Assembly (NCBI GenBank): GCA_028752905.1 | Contig: JAQNBH010000015.1 | Coordinates: forward strand, 35,818,163-35,882,162 | Reading direction: 5' to 3' | DNA length: 64,000 nt | Origin: Cladorhizidae sp. MBARI D1340-BT2 | Taxonomy: Eukaryota; Porifera; Demospongiae; Poecilosclerida; Cladorhizidae | In this document: one piece after another, positions 19,601 to 30,429 of the stretch | Numbering within the stretch: position 1 is the stretch's first letter | How the letters are laid out: the number at the start of each line of letters is the position of its first letter | Notes under the pieces: model-generated | What the model was told of the DNA's origin: nothing | The model's input: only the letters and a program-made list of their open reading frames with translations | Database searches by the model: none | Made by a program: the position numbers and the translations under genes

Positions 19601-20582
19601 TTATTTTTGTTATCTATTTATTTGCTCTTTATTTTTGTTTAATTTTAATTTTTATTTTTTTATTTTTGTTATTATTATTTTTGTTGTTATTTTTATTTTT
19701 TTACATCCGGTTCACGTGATAGACTTGTGTGCCGATTCACATGCTGATCACGTGTGCCAGTAGCACGTGGTGGATAGCTAGCTACCGGTATATAGCAGGC
19801 TCATACGAGTATCATTATTCGTGTTGAAGGCTAGAGCATCTCGTCAAAACATCGAGAGAATGCAATTTCAACTTGATTATTGAGAAGGTTATTGTAATCC
19901 TATATATATGTATTTATGGTTCTAGGACATATACCCCCCAGACAATTACCACCTGGACAAGTACCCCCGGACATTTACCCACCCCATAAATATTTTCACC
20001 TATCACATATATAGGATTTTAGGATGAATGATGGGATTTTATTCCCCTAGCCCTAGCCCTAAACCTTATACATTTTATTTCCCATTTCCCCCCATTTTTT
20101 TTTCTTCGTGTGAGTTATAATGTCCTAGTGAGTAATTGGCACGGGGGGTATTTGTCCAGGTGGCAATTGTCCGGGGGTGATATGTCTTTATAGGATAGCT
20201 ATATATATTTGCTTTTAACTTTTGTATGCTTCTATTTGTTTTTCTTTTTTCGTTAGTTTTCTCTCTATAAGAGATAATTAATTAAAAGCAAGGTCATGCT
20301 TATCCCCATATTGTTCATCAACAGAGAGGGTGCTGTAATAATAGACTCAGCTGCTCACTGTGGAAACTAGCTACTACCCAGCAATGCTCTAAATGCTGCA
20401 TGTTATAAATCATAGTATATAATAGATTTGATAATCAAACTTTATTTCATGTTTTGCAGGTTCCTGTAAAGGTAATTGACGGAAGGTTGTACGTAAGGAT
20501 CGCTGTGCATATCTACAATGAGCTGAATGAGTTCCAGCGTCTAGCAGATGCCATCAATGACCTCAAGAGAAAGTTGGCTTGA
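10658..20582 (+). CDS. Isopenicillin-N-epimerase-like class V aminotransferase, 3' exons
   Basis: Four exons join in phase: 10658-10696, 11397-11468, 17372-17571, 20460-20582. All have AG acceptors and GT donors, with stop TGA at 20580-20582. The product ends a PLP-dependent class V aminotransferase. 'GTDDYTPYLS' matches the epimerase hallmark G-T-x-D-Y-T/S-x-Y-L. 'RGITEASQLIVKEWGTDLLA' matches the Ala-rich helix and W-G-T. 'MALIRLPDN' and 'DGRLYVRIAVHIYNELNEF' match the small-domain end. The PLP-binding Lys and the large domain lie upstream, outside the window. Family members act on small amino-acid or peptide substrates (epimerisation or cysteine desulfurase-type chemistry). The substrate here is unknown. 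The intron before exon 10658 must contain the whole TE nest at 1-10287. No defect is visible in these exons. Confidence 0.8.
11768..12503. repeat. Insert bracketed by direct repeats of about 40 bp
   Basis: CAGCAACATAATACAAGCCT and the following TAATGAGGTAAAAATGAAA (11768-11808) recur, slightly diverged, at 12463-12503. The 650 bp between them include the transposon-tail sequence. This could be an insertion with a long target duplication or an old local duplication. Confidence 0.35.
14232..15465. repeat. Long near-palindrome of two opposed GIY-YIG (Penelope-like) fragments
   Basis: The arm at about 14232-14719 is the inverted copy of about 14935-15465, with a loop of about 215 bp. Matching landmarks are CTTTATAAACTATAGATGTG against CACATCTATAGTTTATAAAG at the inner ends, and GATGGCTAGTCC against GGACTAGCCATC at the outer ends. 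The right arm on the + strand encodes the endonuclease-like region. The two arms differ by small indels, so they diverged after pairing. Confidence 0.8.
14703..15274 (+). pseudogene. GIY-YIG endonuclease fragment of a Penelope-like element
   Basis: The + strand encodes a linker 'SCSCRNKKDCPLDG' with clustered Cys, then 'IVYKASVSTDHDEKHYIGLT' matching the VYxAxV...YIGLT core of GIY-YIG nucleases. 'FKARYTNYKFSFNHENKRNT', 'ELYKYIWKLKD' and 'CNLCIAEKFHIIYSD' follow, ending near 'LNKRSKFL'. The order (CPL.G.C linker, GIY-YIG, S/N-x-T-E-L-x-x-Y-I-W) is that of the C-terminus of Penelope-like or related GIY-YIG retroelements. The frame shifts once, near 14935. No reverse transcriptase is attached. 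Confidence 0.6.
16137..16286 (+). repeat. 75-bp tandem duplication, two copies
   Basis: Starts GCACTTTCGGACTACAACAA; copies at 16137-16211 and 16212-16286 are essentially identical. The unit is 25 codons, so the + frame stays open, but I see no coding support. Confidence 0.85.
18750..19500 (+). pseudogene. Penelope-like element, RT thumb and GIY-YIG relic
   Basis: Frames shift but the order is clear. 'LPFLDCHLHRKE' is followed by 'FRKPMHTNRYLDYRSHHPIH' and 'GVVKHFYDRARRVLTEKRTF', the end of a Penelope-type reverse transcriptase (FLD....R..dG...T.V.RKpThTdrYL...ShHP). Then comes 'VIPYVAGMSEDIRSACKKFN' and a degraded 'CSCGKYYIWET' with 'VNEHQDACKKC', the GIY-YIG-type end. The sequence from 19370 to 19530 recurs at 36960-37130 (+) and 35330-35480 (-). 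The tail to about 19900 matches other tail copies in the window. The catalytic YxDD region is not present. Confidence 0.6.
19501..19900 (+). repeat. 3' tail of the Penelope-like relic
   Basis: A T-rich stretch followed by TATATAGCAGGCTCATACGA, then GGCTAGAGCATC and TTGATTATTGAGAAGGTTAT. The last part recurs, diverged, at about 11867-11960, 35285-35320, 37370-37450, 41748-41884, 42895-42930, 49915-49985 and 61937-62070. Confidence 0.6.
19924..20188. mobile_element. MITE-like element with inverted repeats of about 55 bp
   Basis: The left arm contains GACAATTACCACCTGGACAA with GTACCCCCGGACA. The right arm contains its complement, TTTGTCCAGGTGGCAATTGT and CCGGGGGTGATATGTC. About 110 bp lie between. 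It has no coding capacity and no clear target duplication. The class is unknown. Confidence 0.65.
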
Positions 20583-21026
20583 GTTTGTTAACCAACACTA
20601 ATTATGCTCGTAATTATGATTTTAAATTATAGCTAATGTTAAAAGTAAAGATTTCAAAGCGAAATCATCGTAGGCTACTACTCTCAACATTGCAATTATA
20701 AGTAGCTCACTTTTATGCATGTCATGTTTTCTTGCACACAGGCAGTAGCTCGGAGGATTGGTGTGCATGTCCACTATGACTATATTTGCCATATACAAGT
20801 AATCCTGGAATTATAAATAATTTGTTTGTTTGCAATGGGGAAAGGGTTGAAGTATATACCCATAATATATGGCCATCAAAGTGTCTTTCAGCATGTATTT
20901 TGTTTTCCAGAGAAGAAATGTTAATAACTGATCCTTAGAACTGTCTTTGCCGAGTGAGCTCTAAATTGTGAAGACCATTTTTTACAACAAAAAATCATTA
21001 TACCTCGAGCCACCCCTGCACAGTGT
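20583..21026. other. 3' flank of the aminotransferase
   Basis: AT-rich sequence after the stop codon, with no further gene recognised. It is the intergenic stretch between the intact gene and the inverted paralog fragment. Confidence 0.5.
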
Positions 21027-21143
21027 TTAGTATCCATTTGTCTGCTTTAGTTTGTTGACAGCATCAGCCAGGCATTGGAAGTCTGACATATCGTTGTACA
21101 CATGTGCAGCTACTCTGACATAGAGCTTTCCCTCACCTTCCAG
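21027..21143 (-). pseudogene. Degenerate last exon of an aminotransferase paralog
   Basis: The - strand reads 'EGKLYVRVAAHVYNDMSDFQ' then 'CLADAVNKLKQ' and a stop TAA at 21029-21027. Aligned with the intact gene's 'DGRLYVRIAVHIYNELNEFQ' and 'RLADAINDLKR' it is clearly paralogous. The frame meets a TGA just upstream and no splice acceptor gives an open join. I find no upstream exon between 21143 and 23000. It lies about 450 bp from, and tail-to-tail with, the intact gene, so it looks like a fragment of an inverted duplication. Confidence 0.7.
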
Positions 21144-21406
21144 TCACCTATATACAAGTACACATATAGCAAAAGTTATAGCTAGATCTCTATATCTATA
21201 TAAGGTCACTTGAATGTCATCTGCCATGACAGGACAAGAAATTAATATTCACACACATCAAAGTATGCAATTACCATTAGCTATTATTTTAATTCCAGTT
21301 TTCCACTGAACTTTTCTTGGGCACTACAATTGTAGACACATATAGCAATAACTAACAAAGTAACGTGCACCCAAAGTCAGGGAGATCAGTCTGGACTAAC
21401 TTTGGT

Positions 21407-22176
21407 GACACAGCAGTAGATTTAGTGTGTGGAGTTCCAGAAACAGATGCAGTTTATGAGTGCTGAAAATGATGACTATCAGAGACTGAGAGATGAGAGA
21501 GGAGGGCTGGGCTCAGCTAAAGTAGTAAGTAAAGCATTACTATTAGTTGTAGAATTTGACATGTCGAAAGGTACTGGAGATTCAGGTTGGTCAATGGGAT
21601 TTAGAAGAAAGACATGACTGAAATCATCAAGTACAGAGTTTCTGCAGTATCACACCTGGATGATTCAATTATAGCCATGCAACATACTGCTCATCCACAT
21701 AGATATCATAGGCTTCTTCATATTTCATTTGGAAGAGCTGTACTTGTTCATCACTAAACTCAGGGGATGGCTTGCTGACATTAGAGTTCCAGACACAGCA
21801 GTAGATTTAGTGTGTGGAGTTCCAGAAACAGATGCAGTTTATGAGTGCTGAAAATGATGACTATCAGAGACTGAGAGATGAGAGAGGAGGGCTGGGCTCA
21901 GCTAAAGTAGTAAGTAAAGCATTACTATTAGTTGTAGAATTTGACATGTCGAAAGGTACTGGAGATTCAGGTTGGTCAATGGGATTTAGAAGAAAGACAT
22001 GACTGAAATCATCAAGTACAGAGTTTCTGCAGTATCACACCTGGATGATTCAATTATAGCCATGCAACATACTGCTCATCCACATAGATATCATAGGCTT
22101 CTTCATATTTCATTTGGAAGAGCTGTACTTGTTCATCACTAAACTCAGGGGATGGCTTGCTGACATTAGAGTTCCA
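21407..22176. repeat. Identical 385-bp tandem duplication
   Basis: Copies at 21407-21791 and 21792-22176 appear base-for-base identical as read; both give the same 62-codon + frame. The - strand looks more coding: 'SPEFSDEQVQLFQMKYEEAY' and 'DIYVDEQYVAWL', then after a frame break 'FLLNPIDQPESPVPFDMSNS'. That resembles multicopy invertebrate transposon proteins (perhaps pogo-like), but I cannot place it. Confidence 0.85.
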
Positions 22177-22679
22177 GAAGTGGGTAGTTTTAACTGATAG
22201 GTCCACAATTCCACTGCAGGAACCTAAATCGAACTGTAATCAGCAGGTGAGACTTTATCTTGACTGGCATTGTTGGAATGAGTCATTGGAACATCTGCAT
22301 TGGCACTGTAAAGACCAGGTATTGGAAGATTATCACAAGCAGAATTAAGAATTTGGATTGCATTTTGATTGAAGGGGTAAATTCCACACGATCATACAAG
22401 AGCCAGATACTATTATTAGCCGGTGTTAGGCCCGAGTACAATATGCTGGCATAATTTTTAGAATAATAAGTACCTCTGAGAATTAGCATAATGCTGAGAA
22501 TAATAGGCAAATATTTTAGCATAATTATGTGAACTTTGAGTCTACTGGCTATTTGTGTACATTCCATTAATGATCACAACCACATGATTTATGGTGTTAA
22601 ATCTAATATCATGAGTCATGATACAACAGCGACTTGTCAGCATCCAATTATTAGCAAAGTCTTTAACCGGAGAGGAAAT

Positions 22680-23300
22680 ATATAGCATGTGAGCTTATCA
22701 AAGTTCTTTCTACCACATAATTATAGCATTGAACCAAACATGCTATTGGCCAGCATGCATGATGGAGCCTCTTCAAATGGTGTTGCCTTATGTATATTTT
22801 GAAGAAAGTTGATCCCAAATTATTGGATGTGCTTTGCTTCTCCCATACACTTAACAGGGTTGGTGAACACTTTGAAGTTCCAAACCTCCTAGAGTTTATG
22901 AGTGCATGGATAACAATGTTCTCGCACAGTCCTAAGGCCAAGTTAGCCTGGAACAAAAGACTGGTCGGTCAATGGCTTCCTATAGTGAACGATGGTGGAG
23001 CAAGTGGGGGGTAATACATCAGATAATGGTAAATTACAGTGATATCGAGCCCTTTCTTTTGGAGAATAGTGATACAGCTCCAGCCTCAAACAAAAAACTT
23101 CTTACTTTCTTCTTGGACTGCTTGAATATTGGGACAGTGTGCTGAATGTATTGCAGCTATTATTTGTTCATAGCACTTCAATGCTAGGGGCCAATCTCCT
23201 TCAAGGAAATACGGTGCTTTGACAAAGTGTTCGCCCTGCCTAAAGGCACCCACATCTGCTAAAAGACTAGAGTGCCGTGATTCTGATAATAGCATAGTTA
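22680..23300 (+). pseudogene. hAT-like transposase relic with an inverted 3' part
   Basis: The + strand shows 'HDGASSNGVALCI', and after a frameshift 'LLDVLCFSHTLNRVGEHFEV' and 'WITMFSHSPKAKLAW'. Further on, in another frame, 'VISSPFLLENSDTAPASNKK' follows. This succession is familiar from multicopy hAT-like proteins in sponges and cnidarians. The segment expected next ('FVKAPYFLEGDWPLALKCYE' and 'IHSAHCPNIQAV') is on the - strand at 23250-23100, so the 3' part is inverted. Superfamily placement is tentative. Confidence 0.45.
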
Positions 23301-25189
23301 CCAGCTATACGTATATATCGAGACAGAGTACCACAGAATATTATCAGCACTGTTGGTTGTATTACACATGCACAACTACAACAAGGTGGCAAAAGTGCAG
23401 GTACTTCATGCTATTTTATTGACTATTGACCTATTGACCAGATGCACTACACTGAACTGACAATAAGAGAAAGAAGAAGAATTCTTTGCCGAAGTAAATT
23501 CTACTACCTATTACCATGCCAACAGAATATGTTTGCATTAACCTAGTGCAAGAAATGAAGTTTATGAATGGCTTCTGTAAGTGGAATAAGGACTTGTTTG
23601 TCCTGGTGCACTGGTTTCACACCTCAACTCTGCTCTTGATTTTATTTTGGCATCCATAAATGATAAACTGTGTTACAGCTTTGCGGCTGGTTCCACTGCA
23701 CCAGTGTGGGTACGGCATGTATTTTGGTGTGTTTTTCACATGAAGGGAGCATTGCCAACTCCCCCCCTTCCCTGTCTTACATAAAATTTTAAAAGAATCA
23801 CTGATATGCCCTCAAGTTAAAGATAGGTTCTGTGGTGGTTATATAGCATTCAGTGAAATGACATTCAGAATATGGCATCATAGTCATTATGATGACATCT
23901 GGCGGTAAAGCTGAGTATAATATGCACCTGCAGTTTTAGCAGTTTCATTTTATTACATCTGGACCAGACATCCGGACCAGAAATCCAACACTGCAGATAA
24001 GGAATGAAGTAGCTACAGAAGAAAGCTACTTATTACATTCTAATACCAAATGAATGAATACAAATCAAGCACCTTATAAAGCTGTGAAGTGATTAAAATA
24101 GATTCAGACTGGTGTAGGTTCCTTTCAATTGTTACAGAATGTGAAAATTGGGAATGGTAGGTTATATTCACATGAATGCATTATGATTTTCAATGAAACA
24201 TTTAACTACAGTGACATTTAACTACAGTGACTGAGTTAGTCAAATGTTTCGGGACTATCATAGCCCCTTTGTCAGTGGAGAGTGCACCGAATCATGTGAC
24301 CTTCGGTGGGGCAGTGCTGGTAGATTGTCATGGCCGGCTTCTTCCTTCTCTTCTTACGTGACCTCTAGGACATATCAGCCAATGCATTCACATTAAACAA
24401 AGTGATTGTAATCGCCCAGAAGAATTTTGATTGCCTATGGTAGTAATATCATGTCCCACTGAAAATAAACTACACAGTGTATATAGCAATCTGACATGAA
24501 GAATTTCGATCATAGGCTATAGCTATACATATATATGACCTGTCACATGCACAATAACCTAGCTCTCACCTGTGTGCCTGTTGTGTAATATGCATCAACA
24601 AAATTTCAATACATCATCAGAACCATCACGTATTATGTAAACACCTGCAGGCACTTGATTCCTCACCTCAGCTCGAAAATCAGATGAGAGGGTGCTTGCT
24701 ACATAATCTTAATGCTTGTGTTATGAAAACTGGCATCAATGGTCATATATTATGGGTACCCGCATTCACTGATCATTTCAATATAATTATATAGAAGTTG
24801 GGCTATTGTTTGGCATCAATATTAACTACCACAGGCACAGGACAAGGTCAGGCAAACCCACGATCGCCAGACCAATAATTAGAAGTGAAATTACACTCTG
24901 AACTCATTGCACACACACACAAACTCATTGACACATGCACAAGAGAGTTCCACATCTAAGAATATGTGGCACTACACCAAATCACTGGATTAGTAGTCCA
25001 CTTGGCAAACCCTGAGAGCAGAAACACCAACATGGTTTTCTTCTCGAACAAGCCCCTTGGAAACTAATCATGAAATCTGCTAGTATGGAGTATCTGATAT
25101 TGCAAAACTATCTGAGCCTGTAGCCATTCTGCTCGGTTTAACCCAAAGAATCTTCCTTGTTATTTTCTTGGACACGATGTGGTTTCCTT
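23301..25189. other. Intergenic AT-rich sequence, nothing recognised
   Basis: Only short open frames and small repeats (CATTTAACTACAGTGA twice near 24200). No domain or RNA gene that I can support. Confidence 0.4.
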
Positions 25190-25720
25190 CTGACTACCCA
25201 AACTTGACCTCTTCTGGTATTGGGATAGTGAAACCAAGGCAAAAGTGCAAGGACTTAAAACTGAACGTTACTCATTTCAGACTATTACCTGTTTTCTCAT
25301 CATACAAAAAATGTACTTGATGAAATTTAAGATGGCTGTTGCAAAGCTCCAGAAGCTGAATAACACATCTATGATGGTACATGAGGTCATCAATGGAATG
25401 AAGACCGGAGCACCTTTGATCCAAATTTCCATTTCTGGTATATATGAGGAGATCCTTCAGCTGGTTGGTGTGATAGGGAGTCTCCCAAGGAAGACAAACC
25501 TGCAGAGTAACTGCAGCAACACCAGGTCGATCTCAAGAACACAACAGACTAAACAATTGCTATTCCTTTGCTTGATTTCAATATTATTAATCCAAGGAAA
25601 GATTTGAAGGTGAAGGAAGACTTGATCACATTCTTCTGTGCCTTGTTCCATAAGTGCTGCTTACCGATGTGCAATTCTATGAGCACTTATATAGATGAGA
25701 TTCTCTACTGGGAGTAGGGT
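25190..25720 (+). pseudogene. hAT-like (P52rIPK/ZMYM1-type) transposase fragment
   Basis: The + frame reads 'YWDSETKAKVQGLKTERYSF', then 'NTSMMVHEVINGMKTGAP' and 'GVIGSLPRKTNLQSN', in the order seen in the central region of P52rIPK/ZMYM1-like domesticated and transposon hAT proteins (..W....KA.GL....F.F......L.....LQ......V...R.....PR...RQ..R). A shift in frame follows, then 'QEHNRLNNCYSF'. No BED finger or hAT dimerisation end is visible. It ends near a TAG at about 25717. Confidence 0.4.
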
Positions 25721-27949
25721 CTTTCAAGTTTTAAATCATTAGGAGGTTAACTGAGAAGATGCAAGGTATGTGGCCAAAAAAAGCTAAGAAGAAAAGTGAA
25801 CATTGCCAAACAACCTTCTTTTAACATTTGTTTCTTACGATGAAGATTCTATTCCAAACGTTTATTATTGTCTCTTAATGATCGCAAGTACACTGCCCAT
25901 CACCATAATTGAAGCAGAGCAATGCTTAATAATAATTAATAATAATAAAAAATCACATTCGGATAGAAAGAAGCATTTTGCGGACACTGTTGTAACAACC
26001 CTTCCCCTCAACCCCCCCCCCCCCCCCACACACACACACACACACGAACACATAGATCAGATCTGCCCTTGATTCTTGTGTAATTTTAAGATTGAAGAAG
26101 ACATGAGAATTAAAAGTGTCATAAAGACACGAAGAGCATGTAAGAAGCTGCTTTTCTTAAGTGATCAAGGTACTCACTCACATTGTGCTTGCTGTATGTA
26201 TGAGCAACAAATTTGATCAGTGATCAGCAATACATGGGTTAAAGGTCTATGATGGTGCAGAAACGTGTCAATGCACTGTTGGTAAAAAAATGGACACTAT
26301 AGACTTACAGCACACTGCTAAAGGAAAGAGCAAGTATAGATTCCCTAAGTGTTCGAGTTGTTATGTTGATATTCCATAACAAAATAAACATGACAATGAT
26401 ATCCACATGTAATATGCCACTCTCAATCCACCATATCAGTTAGCTTGACTAACACTTGAGAGACAGCTACACCCATGACTAATGAGGTAAAATCTGTAGT
26501 GTTTAGCCAATACTCTGCTTTAGCTATTGTTGTTCTTGATCCTCGGGTTCACTATACTGTGAATCCAGCTCCATCATAGTCTGCACATCCTTCTCTTTGT
26601 CTTCACTCAATCTCACGTTTAATGTATAAATAGAGGTAAGTATGTGTAGAAGTGCACGTGTGAGGTTGAATACCAGGCTTATCCCGGTTCTGTGTCAAGT
26701 GTGTGGGGTGGGGTGGCAGTAAAACTCCAAACTGGAGTATTTCCATGGGTGTGTAAGGAATAGTATGGGTGTCTTATGAGGGCTATATATATCAGGTAAG
26801 GATTGTTGATTGCTAGCTTAGGGACAATAAAAGTAACTACAGCATTGGAGTGCTTTCTTGTTTGTTTCTCTAGTATGCTAGCATCAAGCTTTTAGCTGGC
26901 TAGTGCAACTAAGATTAAGTAGGGCAGGCAATAGAGCTTGCATCTAAAACACTTGCCGTCTTCAACTGTTATGGCTATTGCTAGCTGTCTATACGGCTAT
27001 TCTCTGCTTTCCCCCCCTTTTTTGTTGAAGACATCAACATGGTACTGCCTTTGAAAAACCTCTGTCATTGTAGTAGTTAAAGCTCTAGCAAATATTTGAT
27101 TTTTGCTAATAGTTACTTGTGCTCTCATCTGAACATGATAAAAATGACAAGTTATTGATCCTAAAGAAAATGACTGACAAAATAACCAACAATCTCTCTT
27201 TCTTCTCCTCTTCACTGTCAGAGAGAGGATAAGGAGGTCTGAGGATCAAGCCATCTGGAACCACAGAGTCCTCAATGTATCAACTGCATTTTTGACAAGG
27301 TGCCCTCCAGTGAGCTTGGAGTTCAATGTTACCTAGCACATAACCTATCTTAGGACTAAGTGACCTCCATGGAATTTTTAAGCATATTATTATAGGCCTA
27401 ATCTGATCATCTAACGTACATACCTATGCAATTCAATAAACCTCATCACTTTGTCGTGACAGTCTTCTCCCGAATTACCAACAGTTGCCTCTCCCTTCCA
27501 TATGACATATCAGTGTCAGATCCAGTGGGATGGAGATGTATACCAGAACATTCTTCAAAGCTAGTGCAGGATAGTCCATCAATTATCCTTGATAGTTTAC
27601 CCAGAACTTGAAATATGGATAGCCTTGCCTCCTAGCTTGATTCTATTTCTTTCTATATGTAACTTAACTTCCTGGTTTCTATATACTGATCAATTTTTTT
27701 ATATCACAAACTCCTGCTTGGTGAGACATCATGGTATGTGCTAGCTGTGACAAAGTATAGTGCAATGACTGGGCAGCCCATGATTACCACATTTGTATAT
27801 ATAATTATATCCCTATCAATATCTAACATTTTCACATGGGACAATCCATGGATTGTCCAGACCAATAGATGGATAGTCCACTCGCAAGTTCATAAGTGCA
27901 GTGTTAATGTGTGTGGGTAAACTGTGTTTAATGGTGTTAATCAAACATC
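25721..27949. other. Intergenic sequence with a C-run and AC microsatellite
   Basis: Sixteen C residues (26012-26027) run directly into an AC repeat to 26045. The remainder shows only short frames without recognisable domains. Confidence 0.5.
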
Positions 27950-28330
27950 TACATTCCAGTTAATAAGTTTACTATAATTATATATACCTTTTGACAGGTC
28001 ACACAAATCTTCACATATTTATCAACATCTTCATAGAGTCCATGCCAAAAATATTGCTTTCTTTGCAGCTTCATCTCTTGCTTTATCATGTACAAAGTGA
28101 AAGCCAGTTGGATTATCGTGAACAAACTGCTTCTGGTTACATATGAATCCACTCTCCTTGGATTTTTTATTATTTTTTACTGAAGGTTATGCAGACATCA
28201 TTTCTAATACCACACCCTCAGAGCACTTTTGAATGGCCCTTTTGACTAATAGTCCATCCTGTGATATACTTACTTTCATTCAAATACTGAAAAACTTATG
28301 TGTATGTAACTGGATCCTTTGACATTTATA
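27950..28330 (-). pseudogene. Ty3/gypsy integrase zinc-finger fragment
   Basis: The - strand contains 'HDNPTGFHFVHDKARDEAAK' in one frame, then 'YFWHGLYEDVDKYVKICVTC' in another. Together they give the H...H and C..C halves of an integrase HHCC finger, with the diagnostic (Y/F)xWxGxxxDVxxYVxxCxxCQ. Upstream 'VSISQDGLLVKRAIQKCSEG' fits the pre-integrase linker. No catalytic core remains. It is on the same strand as the RT relic to its right and may belong to the same old element. Confidence 0.6.
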
Positions 28331-30429
28331 TTCTTAGCTGTGATCGATGGACATGAAACATGGTTAGGAACAGAATGTGCCCAAGAATAATTATGCAATG
28401 ACAAACTTGTTCAGGCTAGAACGTTTCCGCTAACAGATTTATTCCGGCCGGAACAAATCTGCTAGCGGAAATATTATGGCCAGAATGCGTAAGGTTTGGA
28501 ACAAATCCACTGTGACACCGTCATACAAAAAAGAAAAGGAGAAAAGGGATAAAAGGTGTCTGCTGCACAGGTACGTGGTTGCATGTTTAATAGTTGGCAG
28601 GAAAGGATAATGGTATTTCATTCTGACATAATTATTGGTCATCAACATGCTCTAACTTTTTTCATTTTCTTCGCCGCCATTCCATTCATTCTTATTGGTG
28701 ATCGAAGGGATCCTCTCAATGTGGAGAGTTGGATGAAAAGTTTGGTCTGTCAACCATAAAAAATATGAACGGGACACAAATAAAGCGGACTTATATAAAC
28801 CGAGAATAAAATTGGGAATGATCGTCAAAAATCAAGAGAAAGATCTAGAAAAGCTGCAGATTCTAAAGCTAGCTAGAGGTAAGAAAACTTGCTGCACAGG
28901 TAATTGAGAACAGGCTGCAAGATGACAGAAAAGATTTCATCACATGCTAGAACTTTAGACTGTATCTGAGCTAGTTGGTTTGCACCAGTTTGATATCTGT
29001 AGGATTATATAATTCTTAGCTCTTCTCATATCACAATCCAAGCATGTTAACATCTATAATTTGCAGATCAGCATAATTATAGTGTTAAGCCTTTAGCAAG
29101 GCCTTCAGTTATACTTGGGGTAGGACAATAACTAGAGCAATGTGATCTAACAATACTAGGACTTCAAGCTAAAACAATTTATTTTTATCCCTCTGCATTG
29201 TAGCTATCTTCTCTTGCTATTCAATTTCAAATCACCAATCACCCATGTGGGATTGAGGGTGGGGGCAGAGCGAAGTTGTCGGTGATAGTTCAAGGGATGA
29301 CAAAGTTCTTTGCGGCCATCTATTGTGGTTAGGGGGAAAGAAAAAGAATGGATGCATTCTCAATGAAATCTCAGTTGAGTAAGACTCATATTGTTAGTGT
29401 ACAAAATAGGGCCTAGGCTTTTGGGATAGGTAGAATCATATGATCCATATTGTGTCTTAGATCCTACATGGTTAGGGCAAGGCATATAGAAGGCCAACAT
29501 AGGTTTAGGGTATGGCAGAGAGAAGACAAACATACATGTAGAGTTAAGGCCAGTGAGATGAGAGGTATAGAAATTTAGTGTATATATTTGATGTAGGGGT
29601 AGAGCCAAGCATGTATGCATTCTAGTTTATGGTCAGGGTGTGGTAGAAGGAAGGGGTTAGGCAGAGGAAAAGCCAATACCCTAGTGAAGCTTGTTACATG
29701 TATCTACATGTGTATGTACACTATGTACACATAAATACACCTCAATCATAAAGAGGGGATGGAAGTTAGGGGATGCCATGCCATTTTTGAAGGTTCACGA
29801 TTTGCCTAATTAGGTTTTGGCGAGATGTGTTAGCTCTGCCCAAATCACCCTTAAGAGCATATGTCCTAAAGCCTTCCACATCACTTGGAGACAAGCAATG
29901 GAGATCACTGTAAACATAGGTGGGAAATATTTACTCATCCGAACAGTACTAGCTGATGTTTTATTTTCCAGAGAGTTGATTCACTGAGTTAAGTATATAC
30001 AAGGCTTGAACTTCTTGAGCATATGTTGAGGCCTTTATTGAAGACCCTCCTCTGGGTGCAGCCTTTATTATTTTACCTCATTCAAGTACCCATCACTTAT
30101 TTCCAACCCCCATGCATGCAATAGTGTTAATTATTGCATCTCTGTTTAAAACTGGCAGTGCAAAAATTGTTGAAAATTTGAAGGCCCTTGAAATTCAGAT
30201 CATCTCATAACTTGCATACAAACTTGATGTCTTGCTGTGACTTAATCTGTTTAGCAATTGTGAAAAAGATGTCGGTATAATTATATATAAGACCTACATA
30301 GGTGCTCATGAATATAAGATCAAGAAAGTAACTTCGACTTGTGCTGCAGTGCAGAAGTAACCACCACTCATTAGACATGCGCAGCTAGGTTTTACTAGCC
30401 CTGTGCTTTCGATCTATATATAGGTCGAC
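28331..30429. other. Sequence between the two Ty3 relic pieces
   Basis: Contains a short palindrome at 28424-28470 (GCTAACAGATTTATTCCGGC against GCCGGAACAAATCTGCTAGC). No RNase H or LTR is recognised, and otherwise nothing. Confidence 0.4.

Larger units (their letters stand above)
17572..20459 (+). other. Last intron of the aminotransferase
   Basis: Holds a short repeat at 18047-18160 (shared with 62310-62400), a dispersed repeat at about 18280-18440, the Penelope-like relic and the MITE. Nothing else is recognised. Confidence 0.6.
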
